From Alligator mississippiensis (taxonomy: Eukaryota > Chordata > Crocodylia > Alligatoridae): 64,000 nt of DNA. The position numbers and the translations under genes were made by a program. Where the stretch lies: contig NC_081824.1 in NCBI RefSeq assembly GCF_030867095.1, positions 350,584,203 to 350,648,202 on the forward strand, written 5' to 3'. Below, piece after piece: positions 1-13,200 of the stretch (position 1 is the first letter of the stretch; the number at the start of each line of letters is the position of its first letter). The notes under the pieces are model-generated. The model was not told where the DNA came from. It made no database searches and saw only the letters and a program-made list of their open reading frames with translations.

Positions 1-2019
1 AGTATTTTATTTGGATTATTTCTAGGACCTAACAGGCCAATGGTTACCCAATCTAGCTTAGTTTGCCCAGATGCAGACCATACATTATTTAGGTGGATCT
101 ACCTGCAAATAAGGATGTGAAAGGTTAAATGGTTAAATGATTAATTGTTTAACCAGTAAGTGCAGTGATAACCAGTTAGCTTACCAATTATCCTTTAGCT
201 TTGGGTGAGTCCAGTCTGGCAGAGAAGGGGAAAAGGGAGGCCACAGGGTGCCCCAGCAGGAATCAGAAGGCAGCAGGGCAGGCAGGCAGGAGGGAGAGGA
301 GCAAGGAGATGTGAGGGTGGAGGGGGACTAGTACCCATAGTCTAAGAAGAAAACAACAAGCAGCCTGACTCATCAGTTAAGCAATTAGCTGCTTATTCAC
401 AGGTGCTCCCTCCTGCCCAGCACAGGGCTTCACCTGGGCTGTGGTCTGTGCTTGCTTCCTCCCTTCCTTCCCCCAGTCAAAGGGCCCTGGGAGCAGATCC
501 CTGCAGCAGCTGTGTATCAGTTAATTGATATAATTAAAGGCGGTTAAATGAATAATTAGAGGTTAAATGAAAACAGGTGTTTGTGCCCCAAAAAATCATA
601 GAAATTAAGAGCTGGAAGGGACCTCAAAAGATCGAGGCCAACCCCCCCGCTCTGGGCAGGCAAAGAACAATTTTTCCAACTATGTAGTTGGTCTAATAAA
701 AGACATCAAATCTACCCAAAGAACCTGTCTGCCTATTTTTGTTAATGATACTTACATCTGTACTTGTGAACTGTACAAAAGTTCAGGCCAGTTAGATCAG
801 TCTAAAAGTGGCTGACCCAATCTAAGTTAAGTGTACCTCCAGGGTAGCCTAACAGCTCTGGTCTGGCGAGGCTGATTGAACTGAACTTCGGTTCCGTAAT
901 TCCCAGCGCAGCTCCAGACCTGCAAAAACCCAGCCCCAGAGGCTGCACTTTTCCTACCCACTCCTGGTACTGGGCTTTTAGCCCCACCCTTGCACCCCAT
1001 CCCCAGATGGACAGCACCCCTGTCCATGGGCCAGTCAGTCCTCCCCAGACCACCAAACTGCCCAACCCACTCCAGGTGCTAGCTTTATCAATGTTCACCA
1101 ATACCAGAAGCCAAGGAAGTAAGTCCCAGTGGGGGAAAGGGCAAAAGGAATAGGGAGCTAGGTTCACTTGGTGGGGGGGCAGTTTGTCTGGGGGTGGGGG
1201 GGGATCAGAGGGCTAAAAGTAGCCCTTGGTCCCAGCAGGTGGGGGAGAGAATCCCTCATTACCCCAAGCCCTCCTGCAGACCCTGCAAGCCCCCCAATGC
1301 CACCAACCTCCCCATGGACCATGCCTGCTCCCCAGTCTTCCCTGGAGACTCTGCCTCCACACCCCCAATCCTCCCCTTGGATGCCTTCCACCATATCTTG
1401 AAGATAAGAATATTCCTCCCCTAATGGAGGTGACAGTTTAGTGAGACTTCTAGTGGTCAATCTGAGCGCTTCTTTCATTGGTACCATAAAGGCAGTGCTG
1501 AAGAAATGTGTGCTGTAGGAATGTTCATTGCTGCTAATAATTGCAGTGATTCAGTAAAAGAAAAAGTCTTCAGTAAATGTCACTGCTGAATCTCCTGGCA
1601 CTGGAAATTCTGGCATTGGTATGGTTAGTACCACAAGCAGAATTTTAAGTCAGCACTTCTGCTTTGTTCCTTATGCCTTCAGAACGCAGGTTAGAGATGT
1701 AGCTGGAAGAGACACTGCTTGCCAAAAGATACTGATCCCAAAGTCATGGGACAGGTGCCCACCAAGAACCAGATTCAATCCCACCTAAGTAGATTCTATT
1801 CTACCCTGTTTGAGTCCCTGAAAATCTATCAGTGTATCTAATTTGTAACATACCATCCTTTTGCCCTTAAGATTGAATCACAAAAAGCAGTGAGAAGAAA
1901 AAGAACCCACCCAATTTTTTCGTTATCTGTTTTTCAAGGACTCAAGCAGGGAGGATCAGAATCACATTTCAGTGCCTAAATCTACTTTTATGGAATGCAA
2001 TTTATTCTACAGAAATTAT
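1..2019. other. UPF3A downstream flank, repeat-derived
   Basis: 1-600 holds GGTTAAATG-type repeated words near both ends (about 121-160 and 540-570), suggesting an old inverted-end element, with a G-rich interior. 592-650 is a CR1 tail on the minus strand. 670-735 is a fragment (AGTTGGTCTAATAAAAGA) of a kind common in reptile repeats. 820-1440 is GC-rich and gives overlapping chance frames; no protein is recognisable. 1440-2019 shows nothing. Confidence 0.5.
592..650 (-). mobile_element. CR1 LINE 3' fragment
   Basis: The plus strand reads AATCATAGAAATTAAGAGC followed by TGGAAGGGACCTCAAAAGAT and GAGGCCAACCCC, the familiar reverse complement of a CR1 3' end (tail ATGATT, AGGTCC...TTCCA, GTTGG). 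Confidence 0.65.
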
Positions 2020-3065
2020 AAACAAATAGAATTTATTGATGAAAAATACATCAAAGTTCTGAGGCTTCTCCAAGACCAGATGACTGTGATGGCTCTTTGT
2101 AGCAGATCAGAGACAGATCCTTTTGTCATCCATATGGGAGTCAAGCAAAGATGTGTCTCATTACCCCAATTCTATTCTCCATTTTTTGACTGTCATTCTG
2201 GCTCTCATCAAGGGCCACCTCCCTTCCAGAACTGACACTGAGTACTGAACAGATAGAGGGCTCTTCAACCTGGGACTTTTTCACTCAAAGACTAAAGTAA
2301 TCAAAACAACCACCCTTGACCTTCACTACAGCTGCATCATCCTTGCACATGCTGAGGAAAACCTCCAGACCATGCTGGGTCTCTTTGCAGAAGCCTGCCA
2401 AGCTGTGGATCTCTCTCTCAACATCAAGAAAATGGAAGTGCTCTATAAGCCTGTCATACTGTGAGTATGACTGCCCTTTCCTCAAACTACCATTGAGGAG
2501 GTAGGCCCTGGAGGTAGTCAAGCACTTCCCTTGCCTTCATAGCCAACTGTCTCAGAGAGTGAACATTGATAAGGAAATCAAATGCAGGACCCAGTGTGCA
2601 AGCACCTCCTTTGTGATCCATAAACACACACCAAAGCAATTTCCCAATCTCCATAAAGACATCAAGATCCAGGTTTACAATGTAGTCATCGTCCCCACTC
2701 TGCTTTACAGATGTGAAACAAGGACGACCTACTGTTGTCATCTCAGACTTCTGTGAGTATCACCCACGATACCTCTGGAAAATCCTCCACATTAAATGGG
2801 AAGACTGCATCAGAGATGCTAGTATCCCTGCTGAAGCCAATGTTACCAGCATTGAGGCAGTGATTCCCAAGCACCAACTTCACTGGACTGGATGTTCTGT
2901 GAAGCTGCCTAACTTGACTCCCAAAACAAGTGCTCTGCTCCCAGTATAGCTGAGAGATCTTGCCACCTGAGATCTTGCAGCAGACACAGGAAACGCTACA
3001 AGGACACACTGAAGGCAAACCTCAAGAAAATGGATGCTGACATCAATAGTACTTTAATTTGCTGG
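2020..3065 (+). mobile_element. RTE-type LINE reverse-transcriptase relic
   Basis: Plus-strand pieces in several frames line up in order with RTE-clade reverse transcriptases: GVKQRCVSLPQFYSPFF (about 2137, thumb-proximal GVKQGCVLSP motif), a stretch at about 2331-2460 matching the A-DD box neighbourhood (AHAEENLQTMLGLFAEACQA, then LSLNIKKMEVL), VYNVVIVPTLLYRCETRT (about 2670), CEYHPRYLWKILHIKWED (about 2752) and RKRYKDTLKANLKKM (about 2990). The catalytic FADD is not intact, and frame changes occur between the pieces. It is very old. Clade assignment is from remembered motif spacing. Confidence 0.65.
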
Positions 3066-4817
3066 GCTCTGCCATCCTCTCTTGCAATTCAAACAGGCTA
3101 GGAATATTTTCTCATTAGGCTCTAATCCTGCAAAGAGTTCAGTGCGACTGCATCTGGATCTACTATAGGAGAAACTTCCTGCTCTCTGGAGATGTCTCAC
3201 CCTTCAGAATGAGTCATCTTTTGTTGATATGGAGCCCCACCTCTGGGTTACCATCACCTGACCCAACTGCTAGCCCAAGCGCAAATCCATCATCTGGGCA
3301 AAAAGAACTAGGCTGGGCCCAATTCTAATAAAGGGACAATCCATTCTATAACAACAGTTTTACATTAGAGTTTTCTACTTTGAAGTAATTTAAGCAGCTT
3401 AAATACTAGATAACCTCTAGCATATCAATGCTCTGACAGATAACTTAATATTAACTAATTACCTGTATATTTAACCTACCTTTTGACACTACTGAGTAAT
3501 ATAATATCTTTCTTATCCTTTTTGGTGTCCTAAGTGAAAAAAACTGTGGAAGATCATTTCTTAAATAGCCAAAACTATTTTTTACTTTTATATTTAATGT
3601 TTAACATTTGGAAAATACAATAAATTATTGTTAAGACTAGACCAATCAAGTGTTATGCTTAATAAGAAAAAGTTTCAATATGCCAAAAATAAATATTTTA
3701 GTGTTTAACTTCACTGATAAAGCAGATCTTAGTTTAAGTGTATTAATCATCAGACAATTATCAAAAGCCTTTTTTTTTTGTCTTTCAGTACACATACCTG
3801 TTACTAGAGTCACTGAGATGGATCAGAGCGCAGTATTTGGCCTAAATCTTCAGAACAGTATGTCAGAGTCACTATTAGATGTTTTATTTTCTCAAAGAAA
3901 TTATATTTTATAACTTATATGCATCATAGAATTTCCAAATCCTACAACTGCAACTTATATGAAACATTAACATAGATAAAGTCACCACTGTACAATACCT
4001 TTTAAAAGTCAGTGCCAAAAACATTTAAAAAAATTGCAATTGCAAAACCAGATACAGCATTTAAATGTGGAGGATTGCGTTTCCATTTTAAACACAGGAA
4101 TACATTAAAACTTACAAGGCAAAAATGGTCAGGAGAATGGCAAATGTTGTAACAATGTATTGTAGTTTTTAATTACACTTACCTGACACTATAGCTAAAT
4201 GAAAACAATGTAAACGATGAGCTACAAATACCAATAGACATGGCTCGCAGATGTGCAAACCCTGGGCCAAATCCTGCAAACATTACTGGCTACAGCGCAT
4301 GCTTCTAGCCATGGTGTCATTGATTCCACTAGCACTGTTCTTCATAGTCAGCTTTATGCCTGGTGATGTTTGAAGGACTAGGTCCTGTACAGTTAATGCC
4401 ATTCACAGAACACATTTAAAGTGCTTCAGATTTCAAACTGACACAAACTTACAGTTTATTTCTCTAAGTATAATAGATCTGAAAAGGTGAAATGTTATCT
4501 GAAAAGTTTTATATAAACACAAGTTGAAAACTATTAAAAGTTTTTTTTTATCTTGGGGTAAGCCTAATAAAATATTGGACTGCTATTAAATTAAGAAAAT
4601 GGTGTTTGCTTACACTTTTTGTAGAAAAACAATTATATTTCTTTGCCATATTAATATGACATCTGTCTCAAATAATTTTTTTTCTTATTGAAGAAAGCAA
4701 AGGATAGATGTAGTACACTTTTGTTGGTATAATCTGTGGAGTTCTGAAATGGCCTTATGAATGTTGTGGAGAAGTTAAAATTAACAATTCTTTCACAGGT
4801 TTTCTATCCATTTTGTT
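3066..4817 (-). other. UPF3A: Probable UPF3A 3' UTR and immediate downstream region
   Basis: AT-rich sequence below the UPF3A stop codon without recognisable repeats until the LINE relic near 3065. An AATAAA also overlaps the stop codon itself, which is too close to be a likely poly(A) signal. Better minus-strand AATAAA hexamers lie at 4455-4460 and 3893-3898. The true 3' end cannot be fixed from sequence alone. Confidence 0.45.
4455..4460 (-). terminator. Candidate UPF3A poly(A) signal
   Basis: Minus-strand AATAAA in GAGAAATAAACTG, about 360 bp below the stop codon. A second candidate is at 3893-3898. Hexamers of this kind are common in AT-rich sequence, so this is only a position to test. 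Confidence 0.3.
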
Positions 4818-4991
4818 TTATTCTGCTTCTTCACTCTTCTCAGAACCACCTCCAGTTAAATTATCTGCCTCATATTTTCTATCACAGGTATCTTCAGAGA
4901 ACTTCCCATAGCAGTCATAGGTTTTATTTGTAGACCCCGTATGTGTTCGAATGCGAGCTCCGGGCTGGTATAACTGCATGGCTGGACGATC
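4818..4991 (-). CDS. UPF3A: UPF3A exon 10, exon-junction-complex-binding motif and stop
   Basis: 58 codons including TAA at 4818-4820. It starts DRPAMQLYQPGARIRTHTGS and ends GGGSEKSEEAE. The first half is the exon-junction-complex-binding motif described for UPF3B. This copy reads AMQLYQPGAR as in UPF3B rather than ALQLYDPGAR as recalled for mammalian UPF3A. Acceptor TTTCTAG. Confidence 0.94.
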   Translation of the reverse strand, partial: DRPAMQLYQPGARIRTHTGSTNKTYDCYGKFSEDTCDRKYEADNLTGGGSEKSEEAE

Positions 4992-7170
4992 CTAGAAAGA
5001 AGTGCACAAGGTTAACTTTTTCTGTAAATTATCATTTATTTACATATGTGGGATTCTAAAACGATTAACTTGATTTTTTGTGAAAAGGGGATTTTGTATC
5101 AAATCACTTCACATTAAACAAGAACTGGGAAAAAGCTGAAGTCTAATTAGAACTGCCTTAGTATTTATTATCCACTTTGTTTAAAACGCTATTCTTGGAA
5201 GCCAAACATTTTGAGTAAATTAAGCAAACTATAAATTACAGTCCTTATAAACAAATTTCATTTTAGCTATGACAAATATTAAAGATATAATTATCTGACA
5301 AAATAGTAAAAGAAGGACAAGAGACATCTGTGAAAAAAGCTGTTAAAATAATAATACGAATAAAATAATACCAGGGTAATCAAGGCCTGATAAAACTAGA
5401 ATATATACCTGCAGCTGATGTATATAGCCTTTATTGCTTCTCCCTCATTGATATTTGTGCAAAGGTCATATGAACTCATGAGCTATTAATAAAATTTAAA
5501 CATGATGCATGTTTAAACACCTATATAATTCAGTCTGGTTCCTATGGCCACCACACACTACTCCCATATGCATGTTGTGTGTGGGCAGAATGTATTTCAC
5601 CTACTGTGAATAAATCAAGAAAATATGGACAATACAAGGATGGTTAGCTGCAGAAGTATAGTAACTGAAACCACCAGAAACTTGCTGATCAGTTGTTTGT
5701 AAGAAAAACCACCTGAATCTCCCTAAAATAAGTTGTCTGACAGCTCGAGTGCCCTTTAAAACATACCTATCTAAGCTACAGACTTTCCATGGCAATAAAA
5801 TATACCATATTTACTTGAATACCTGATTATAAGATGGCCCCATAATAATTAGATTCTATATATGGAAAAATGTATAATTTTGGTATAGAATCTAATTATG
5901 GGATGTTTGCCTTGAATTTGTCCCCCTCCCATTGCTACAGCACGGAAAATAAATCTGGGGGGTCAGGTAGCCCTTTGATCTCTGCTTCTCTCCAACTTTT
6001 TCTGCTGGCTGCTCCTTTCCTCCCTCCTTAGTGTCAGACCCTGCTCTCCATGAACCCATGGAAGTGAAGAGCAAATTTGAAAACAATAAACTTGAAATTA
6101 AACATGGCTGTAGCAATTTGCATGTAGTACCCATGCACTTTGTTTATTCAGAATTGATGCATGTTACCTTTTTTTGAAACTACTGCAACTTTTAGCACAG
6201 GTATTCCATAAACACACTGCTGAGCAGCACTTCAGTACCTACTTATATGTAGTATAAAACTTTAAAAAAAATCTTTTTCAAGGCTAAATCAGTTTCAAAA
6301 TCAATTGGGCAAAGCCCAATAGTCAAGTTCCAAAATTGAGCAGAGCTCAGTCATCAAGCCTGTATGGCTCTACCACTGGTCTGGGGCTTTGGATACTCCC
6401 CAAATCCAGGCAGGCATCCTACATGCAAGCCCCATGCCTGGAGGCCTTGGGGTTCAAATACCCCTATCTCCCTTGATCTTAGCCAAAAGGCTGCAAAGTA
6501 CAAACTATGTAGATAGTTTGCAAGATATTAGGCCAAAGACAATGACTCATAACTTACCATACAGTTCATTGGGCTGGGCCCCAGTGGAGTCAACAGCATT
6601 TCAAGCCACAGTGACCCCAAAGCTCAGCACTGCTCAGTATGTGTGTGTATTCCAGGTACCCCAGACAAAGGAGCTATGTGCTAATAAGCCCCCACTTATA
6701 ACTTGAATCAGGTGTTCCTGTCATCATGTGTCATGGCATGGTCCAAAAAATTGTATGTAGATGAAGCACAGGGCAACCTGGTTTGATTTTACCTCATGGA
6801 AGGCAGGACCACACTAATTGTATGCACCAGGCTGAAAGAGGGGAGCGACAGAGGGATTTTGGCTGAACTGTATGTAATGTGGCTCACCATGACTTGAAAA
6901 ACAGTTAGTGCTGAGGGGGACTGCACTTAATGGGCACTACCATACATCTTATTCAGATGAGCTACACTAACATATTCTGGTGGTAGGTTCCCATCAGCAC
7001 CTTAGCTTTTTGGTTAAGGTAAAAAAATTTTGGCACCAAGGGGAGGGTGTCACAAATGCATCTGGCCCTTCCAGTGCTGGCCTTGTATTCCAGTATCCCC
7101 AAGCCTGATGCCAGTCCCCTGTGGAGGAAACACCTGCCTGTTTTTTTAAGGGCAAAAAAAAAAAAAAAAA

Positions 7171-7203
<33 letters not shown>

Positions 7204-10200
7204 AAAAAAATAAAAGGGTTTCCCATCAGCATGTTTGCCCAATGTGGGGGGGTCATTGTTTTATAGTCATGCTCACTAATGGCTGCATTTAATTAAGTTC
7301 ATAAAAACACTCATCTTGTATTTGAGCAAATACAGTAGTTACCTGTTACTATTTGAAAGCCTCTAGAGTAAGGCTCTTTATTTTAACTATCACAAAAATT
7401 AGATTTTGATGGAATGCAGAAACACCATTTAACATCTAATTTAAAGTACTAGGCTCAGTCTAGAAAAAGAAACAGAATAAGCTATTTCAAGAAAACTACA
7501 TAGCACTGTCCTCTGTTCATCCACAGGTTTCAAGGGTGGTAGGAGAATGCTGTTTCTATATCTCTCTCCAGACAAAAAGACTGGAAAATTTTGGTGGGTT
7601 TGTGAACAGGCCCATTCAGTACTTCTTCATGTGATAAGATATCCTCCTTTACTTCAGTGCAAAGTACATAAAGATTGCTTAATGTGCTCTTTATTTCCTT
7701 ATTTTTTATATTGAAGTTATCTAAATATGTTAGTTTTTGGATAAATTACTTATTGATTCACTTTTAATTGCATCACTGGACAACTGATGGCCACCCAGTA
7801 ATTAACTAGACTATTTAAGACTCTATGCAGCATAAATTAGCTCTTAAAAGACTAGCAGGCCACAATTCTCAAATCACACTACAGATCACCTTGATATAAC
7901 AAGCTTTAAAACATTCAAAAAAAATGCTAAGCTTCCAAGAATAAAGTTCTGTAAACTGCTAAGATGCCAAGAAAGAAAATGTACCCCAGATTTTGTAAAT
8001 ATAGATAATGAGGGAAGACATATCCAATCACCTTATTTTAGCTATTTTTGTAAAGAAGTCTTGGTTTTACTGAAAAATCAAATTATTAATTTGTTTTCCT
8101 TGAAAAAGCATCTTTATGCTGATTTTGCAAAAGTAAAACCTGTGACCTCGAAGTATACTTTACTAATGAAAGATTATCCTAAATGAATAAAAGAACCTTA
8201 TTTCTTATGCGCTCCTTTTTGGATGCCATGTCATCACACTTGTCCTCTTTACCCAGTTTGTCTACTGCCTCCACAGTGAAGCTGTAGTTGTGGTTCCCTT
8301 TCTTTCCTCTGTCTTGGTTGTATCCTTTCCCCCATTTCAGCTCTTCTTCATTCCTTCTCACAAACTTGTCAAACTCATAGTGCGCTCTATGCTTTCTGCC
8401 ATCATCCAACCGATACCTTTGTCTTTCAGGTTCTTTTTCTCGAAATCTTCTCTCCAAATCCCTTTGCTCTTTATCACTATCATTTTGTGACCTGCATGTG
8501 TATAAAAAGGAAAAACATCCAAATAATTAATTTAGGAAAAGAATCTCTGCTCACTGGACATGATACCAACTCTCCCATAGGTTTCACTGTGCTTTACATC
8601 AGGCCTGCAGTGAAACCACATCTACTTTTTAAGAACAAATGAGATGCACTGCTCTTTTGCTGTTCATCTTGTACAGATAAACTCAGCTCTATGGTGTGCA
8701 TTCAGTTCAAAACAAAACATAAAAAAAACCATTAAAGTCTTGCAGTGGCTTCCAAAGAAAACCAGATGTACTTTAGAACTGTTTAAGAAGACTATCCTGT
8801 AACTCTTTTTCATATTTGGAATCCTTAAAGAAATAATAACATTGATGTTAATGAGATTCCTCATGTGAGTAAGTGTTCCAGGTATAGACCCTATGAGTCT
8901 GATCCTGTGACAATGTAAGCATGTGAGAAACTTCCTGTCTTCAGTAGCAGCATTCAAAACATGCAAGCTCCAGTCTGAATTCATAAGGTATTATGGATCC
9001 TCATCACAAAAATTGTTCACAGACTTTGCACGACATGGAAAGTATTAGAAAAATAAGCACTAATGCTTCTACCCCAGCCTTTTCACATCAAGTTGCTAGG
9101 TAACATAACCTACATTTATTTAGGCAAACGACCTTTATCACAATATTTTATTTTATATATGCCTGAAGAGATTTATGTTCTTAATAATGCCTTTTGCTTT
9201 CAACACTCTTTTAAGTTGATGCAACTTTTAGCCCCATTATTCATCTCACTGGTCTTGTGCAGTAACCAGATATCTTCCTCCTAAAGCAAAACTGGAAATT
9301 ATGACAGATTATAGAATATTTTAATCTAATTACAGACAAGAGTAAATAGCTAGTAGTTTCTTAAACTTTTCTTATATTTCCTTAAACTCTGTCTTATATA
9401 TAATAAAAGAGGAAAATTAAAACTGAAACAGGAATTTCAGCTTTGCCAGGTGGCCAGACCCCTGCCTAGCCAAATGGCTCCACATGTTCGGCACTCTCAT
9501 GCCCCAGCCAGTCTCTCTGCTACCCAACACTGCCACATGGAGCCCAGGCCTGACCCCCACAAGCCCGCTGCCAGCCCAGGCCTGCTCTGCCATAGCTCAG
9601 TGCTGCTGTCCTGGGCACATGTGTATATGCTGTGCCTGGGAGTAGTGTATTCCAGCACTCCAGAGTTTATCGCATCACATTAATTGCACATGTAGTTGTG
9701 CATGTGCAGTTGTGCATCCACTGAGAGAGACACTAAAACATTGTACAATTATGAATAGTGGCACATATTTCTAAATGGACAGAGAGAGGTAGTCAGAAGT
9801 AAGGCAGGGTAAAGATACATCGTATAGACTAATTGAATCAGAAATGCATAAGCTTTCGTGAGCAAGACCTCATTTAATCAGACAACACTGATGAGGTCTG
9901 CAAGTCTATAAGGTATATTTCTAAATATGTGTATTATTCGTAAATACCGTGTTAGTTCCCCAGGGTATGACAAGCCATGCCTGCTTTATTTGATGTATTA
10001 ACCTTTTAAATGTAAGCATGCCACTGTAGGCACTGTAAGTGCCTGTACTCCTGACAAGTTTTGTAGTCCACTCATTCTGCAACAACCTTCCCACCTGCTT
10101 GGAGAACATGCCTGGATTTGTTGCTGTTGAACCTGCTTGGAACATTGCTTCCTAGTCTGCCTGTTACTGAGTACAGAGAATGTCTCAATTAGAGATGATG

Positions 10201-13200
10201 CAGGAACAAAGGTGGCAGGGCAGATTTACCTAATGGTAGCTCTGAGACTGGCAGGTCATTGGATGACAAATTCACGTTTAATATTGGCTACTGTATCTTT
10301 CCAAAGATGAGTTCTAAGGAACTGATATGTATGGGTGGGAGTCATGAGAAACAAAATAATTAAAAGCTGGAGAGAGACAGAGGAGGAGGAGAAGGAAGGC
10401 AGCTAGGGAAAAAGCATAAATGAGAGGGAGAAAACTTATTTGCACATGGCATAATTTCAGACATACAGATGAGTCTGCACATTCATGCACTTTTTTAAAT
10501 GTCCATTTACAGTGGAACTCTATTACCATTAGGATTTACAAAGTGACCTCCAGTAGGCAGCCAACCCCTCTGATGTAGCTCTAGGGACTGTAATTCATTA
10601 CTGCTTTTTCAGTACACAGCAAAACAGTTTCAGATATGGCTCCCAATCTAGTTAAAGTCTATGAACAGATAAACAGGACCATTCACTACAATCTTAAAAG
10701 CACTCAGACAGAAAAAACTTAATATTTGTTAAATCTGATGCTGTATTACATCTGAGACCATTGAATTAAAGTCCTGGTACATATAAAGGGTCTAGTCCAG
10801 TGGTTCTCAACCTTTTAGACTCAAGGCACTTCTCAAAATTTCATAGCACTCCATTTTAGAAACCAATATATTATACACAGTAAAATCTAAACAATTTCAT
10901 TGTTAATTATTCTTTTTTTTTTTTTATTGGATCCTTATCTTATGCTCACTGACTGCTACTGCTGCCATGGCCAGGTGGATCTAAGCTGTGTGCCTCCTGC
11001 AGAACCAGATTGGGAAGTAGCCGTGCACCTCCCATAGGACCCAGGGGAGGCACACCCAGGCCTAGGGTCAGTGAGGATCTAGTCAGGGAACTTCTGGAGG
11101 GACTGGGCATATTTAAATCAGCAGGTCCTGACAATCTCCACCCCAGAGTGCTGAAGGAATTAGCAGAGGTCATTGCGGGACCCCTGGCATGGCTTTTCGA
11201 GCACTCATGATGCTCTGGTGTGGTGCCAGAGGATTGGAAGAGGGCCAATGTGGTTCCCATTTTCAAAACAGGGAAGAAGGAGGACCCAGAAAACTATAGG
11301 CCAGTTAGTCTTACCTTGATCCTGGGTAAGCTTTTGAGAGAATTATCCTGGCACATGTCCACGAGGGGCCAGCAGGGGAGATTATGCTTAGGGGCAACCA
11401 GCATAGGTTCATTAGAGGCAGGTCCTGTCAGACCAAACCTGGTAGCCTTCTATGACCAGGTTACAAAATCCTTAGATGCAGGGGTAGCAGTGGACATAGT
11501 CTTTCTGGACTTTAGGAAGGCCTTCGACACTGTCTCTCACCCCATACTCATTAAAAAACTAGGAGACTGTGGCATCGACACCTACAGAGTCAAATGGGTC
11601 ACTAACTGGCTGGAGGGCCGCACCCAGAGAGTGGTGGTGGACGGGTCTTATTTGACCTGGAGGGTTGTGGGCAGTGGGGTTCCATAGGGCTCGGTCCTTG
11701 GGCCTGCACTGCTCAACATCTTCATCAGCAACTTGGACGAGGGGGTAAAGAGCACCCTGTTCAAATTGGCTGATGACACTAAGAAGTGGGGGAATGTGGG
11801 CATGCTAGAAGGGAGAAATAGGCTGCAATTGGACCTAGACAGGTTACAGGGGTGGGCGGATGAGAACAGGATGGGTTTCAATACTGACAAGTGCTAGGTG
11901 CTGCACCTGGGGGGGGAAGAACCAGCAGCATACCTATACCCTGGGGAACTCCCTTCTTGTCAGGGCAGAGGCAGAAAAGGATCTTGGAATCATTATTGAT
12001 GCCACAATGAACATGGGCCAACAGTGTGGGGACGTGGTCAGGCAGGCCAACCGTACCTTGTCATGCATTCACAGATGCATCTCAAGCAGGTCCAAGGAGG
12101 TGATCCTCCCCCTCTATGCGACACTGGTCAGGCCACAGTTGGAGTACTGTGTCCAGTTCTGGGTGCCACACTTCAGGAGGGATGTGGACAACATAGAGAG
12201 GGTCCAGAGGAGGGCCACCCACATGATCAGGGGGGCAGCAGGGCAGGCCCTACGAGGAGAGGCTACAGGACCTGAACCTGTTCAGCGTCCACAAGAGAAG
12301 GAGGAAGTGGGATCTAGTGGCTGTTTACAAACTAGTCAAAAGGGGACCAGCAGGCATTGGGGGAGTTCCTGTTCCCCCAAGCACTACCAGGAGTGACTAG
12401 AAATAACGGCCACGAGCTGGCAGAGGGTAGATTCAGACTAGACATTAGGAGGTACTACTTCACTGTCAGGGCAGCTAGGATCTGGAACCAACTTCCAAGA
12501 GAAGTGGTGCTGGCTCCTACCCTGGGGGTCTTTAAGAGGAGGCTGGATGAACACCTTGCCGGGGTCATTTGACCCCAGTACTCTTTCCTGCCATGGCAGG
12601 GGGTCAGACTTGATGATCTGCTCAGGTTCCTTCTGACCCTACCTACTATGAAACTAAGAGCATATGCTTTTGCTGCATCCCTTCTTTGCACAGTATTTCC
12701 TGTAAACAGGTATGCAGGGTAGGTGGAACTGCCCTGAGCATCTTCATTTTCAGGAGGACCCGGACTGAGAAATAGCTACAGGAGAAAGGCTCTGCATGCA
12801 TTACATTAGGCAGACAGGTGTGCTGTTTCTGCTGCAGCTCTTCCCAGTTTGGCTCTGATATACCTCCCAAATACTAAGGTGCATGAGGTATTTCTAGCTG
12901 GTGGCAGCAGCTTCTATCACTAGGCTTCTACTGCCGCAGGGTGAAATTGCTCCATATTCCTTGGTTTCCAGGAGGAACATGGCTAGAAATCAGAAGAGGC
13001 TAAAGCAGAAGCAGTGCGCCTGCCTGTATAACATGATGCAGGCTGCCTCTGTTGCAGCTCCATCTCAGTTGGGCTCCATGAGTCTCCTGTAAACTATGAT
13101 TTCACAGATGATAAATCTTCAATAATAAATGCAAAAGGTATTGCATGATGGCAAATCATTTCTCCAACTAGTTAATTCAGCATTTTTACTTTACATTGAA

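Larger units (their letters stand above)
5809..7337. mobile_element. Possible DNA transposon with 19-bp inverted ends
   Basis: ACCATATTTACTTGAATAC at 5809 and the reverse complement of GTATTTGAGCAAATACAGT (ACTGTATTTGCTCAAATAC) near 7319-7337 match at about 13-14 of 19 positions and resemble the ACCGTATTTACTCGAAT ends of a known vertebrate repeat type. I could not confirm a target duplication. The interior is AT-rich with an A-tract and no protein. Confidence 0.3.
4992..8196 (-). other. UPF3A intron 9
   Basis: 3205 bp. It contains paired ends of a possible DNA transposon (about 5809 and 7337), a short perfect hairpin at 5838-5902, and an A-rich tract at 7154-7215. The rest (4992-5800, 7340-8190) is AT-rich with nothing recognisable. 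Confidence 0.6.

Noticed and set aside
7047-7292. Poly-Lys and poly-Phe frames
   Set aside because: Product of the A-rich simple repeat.
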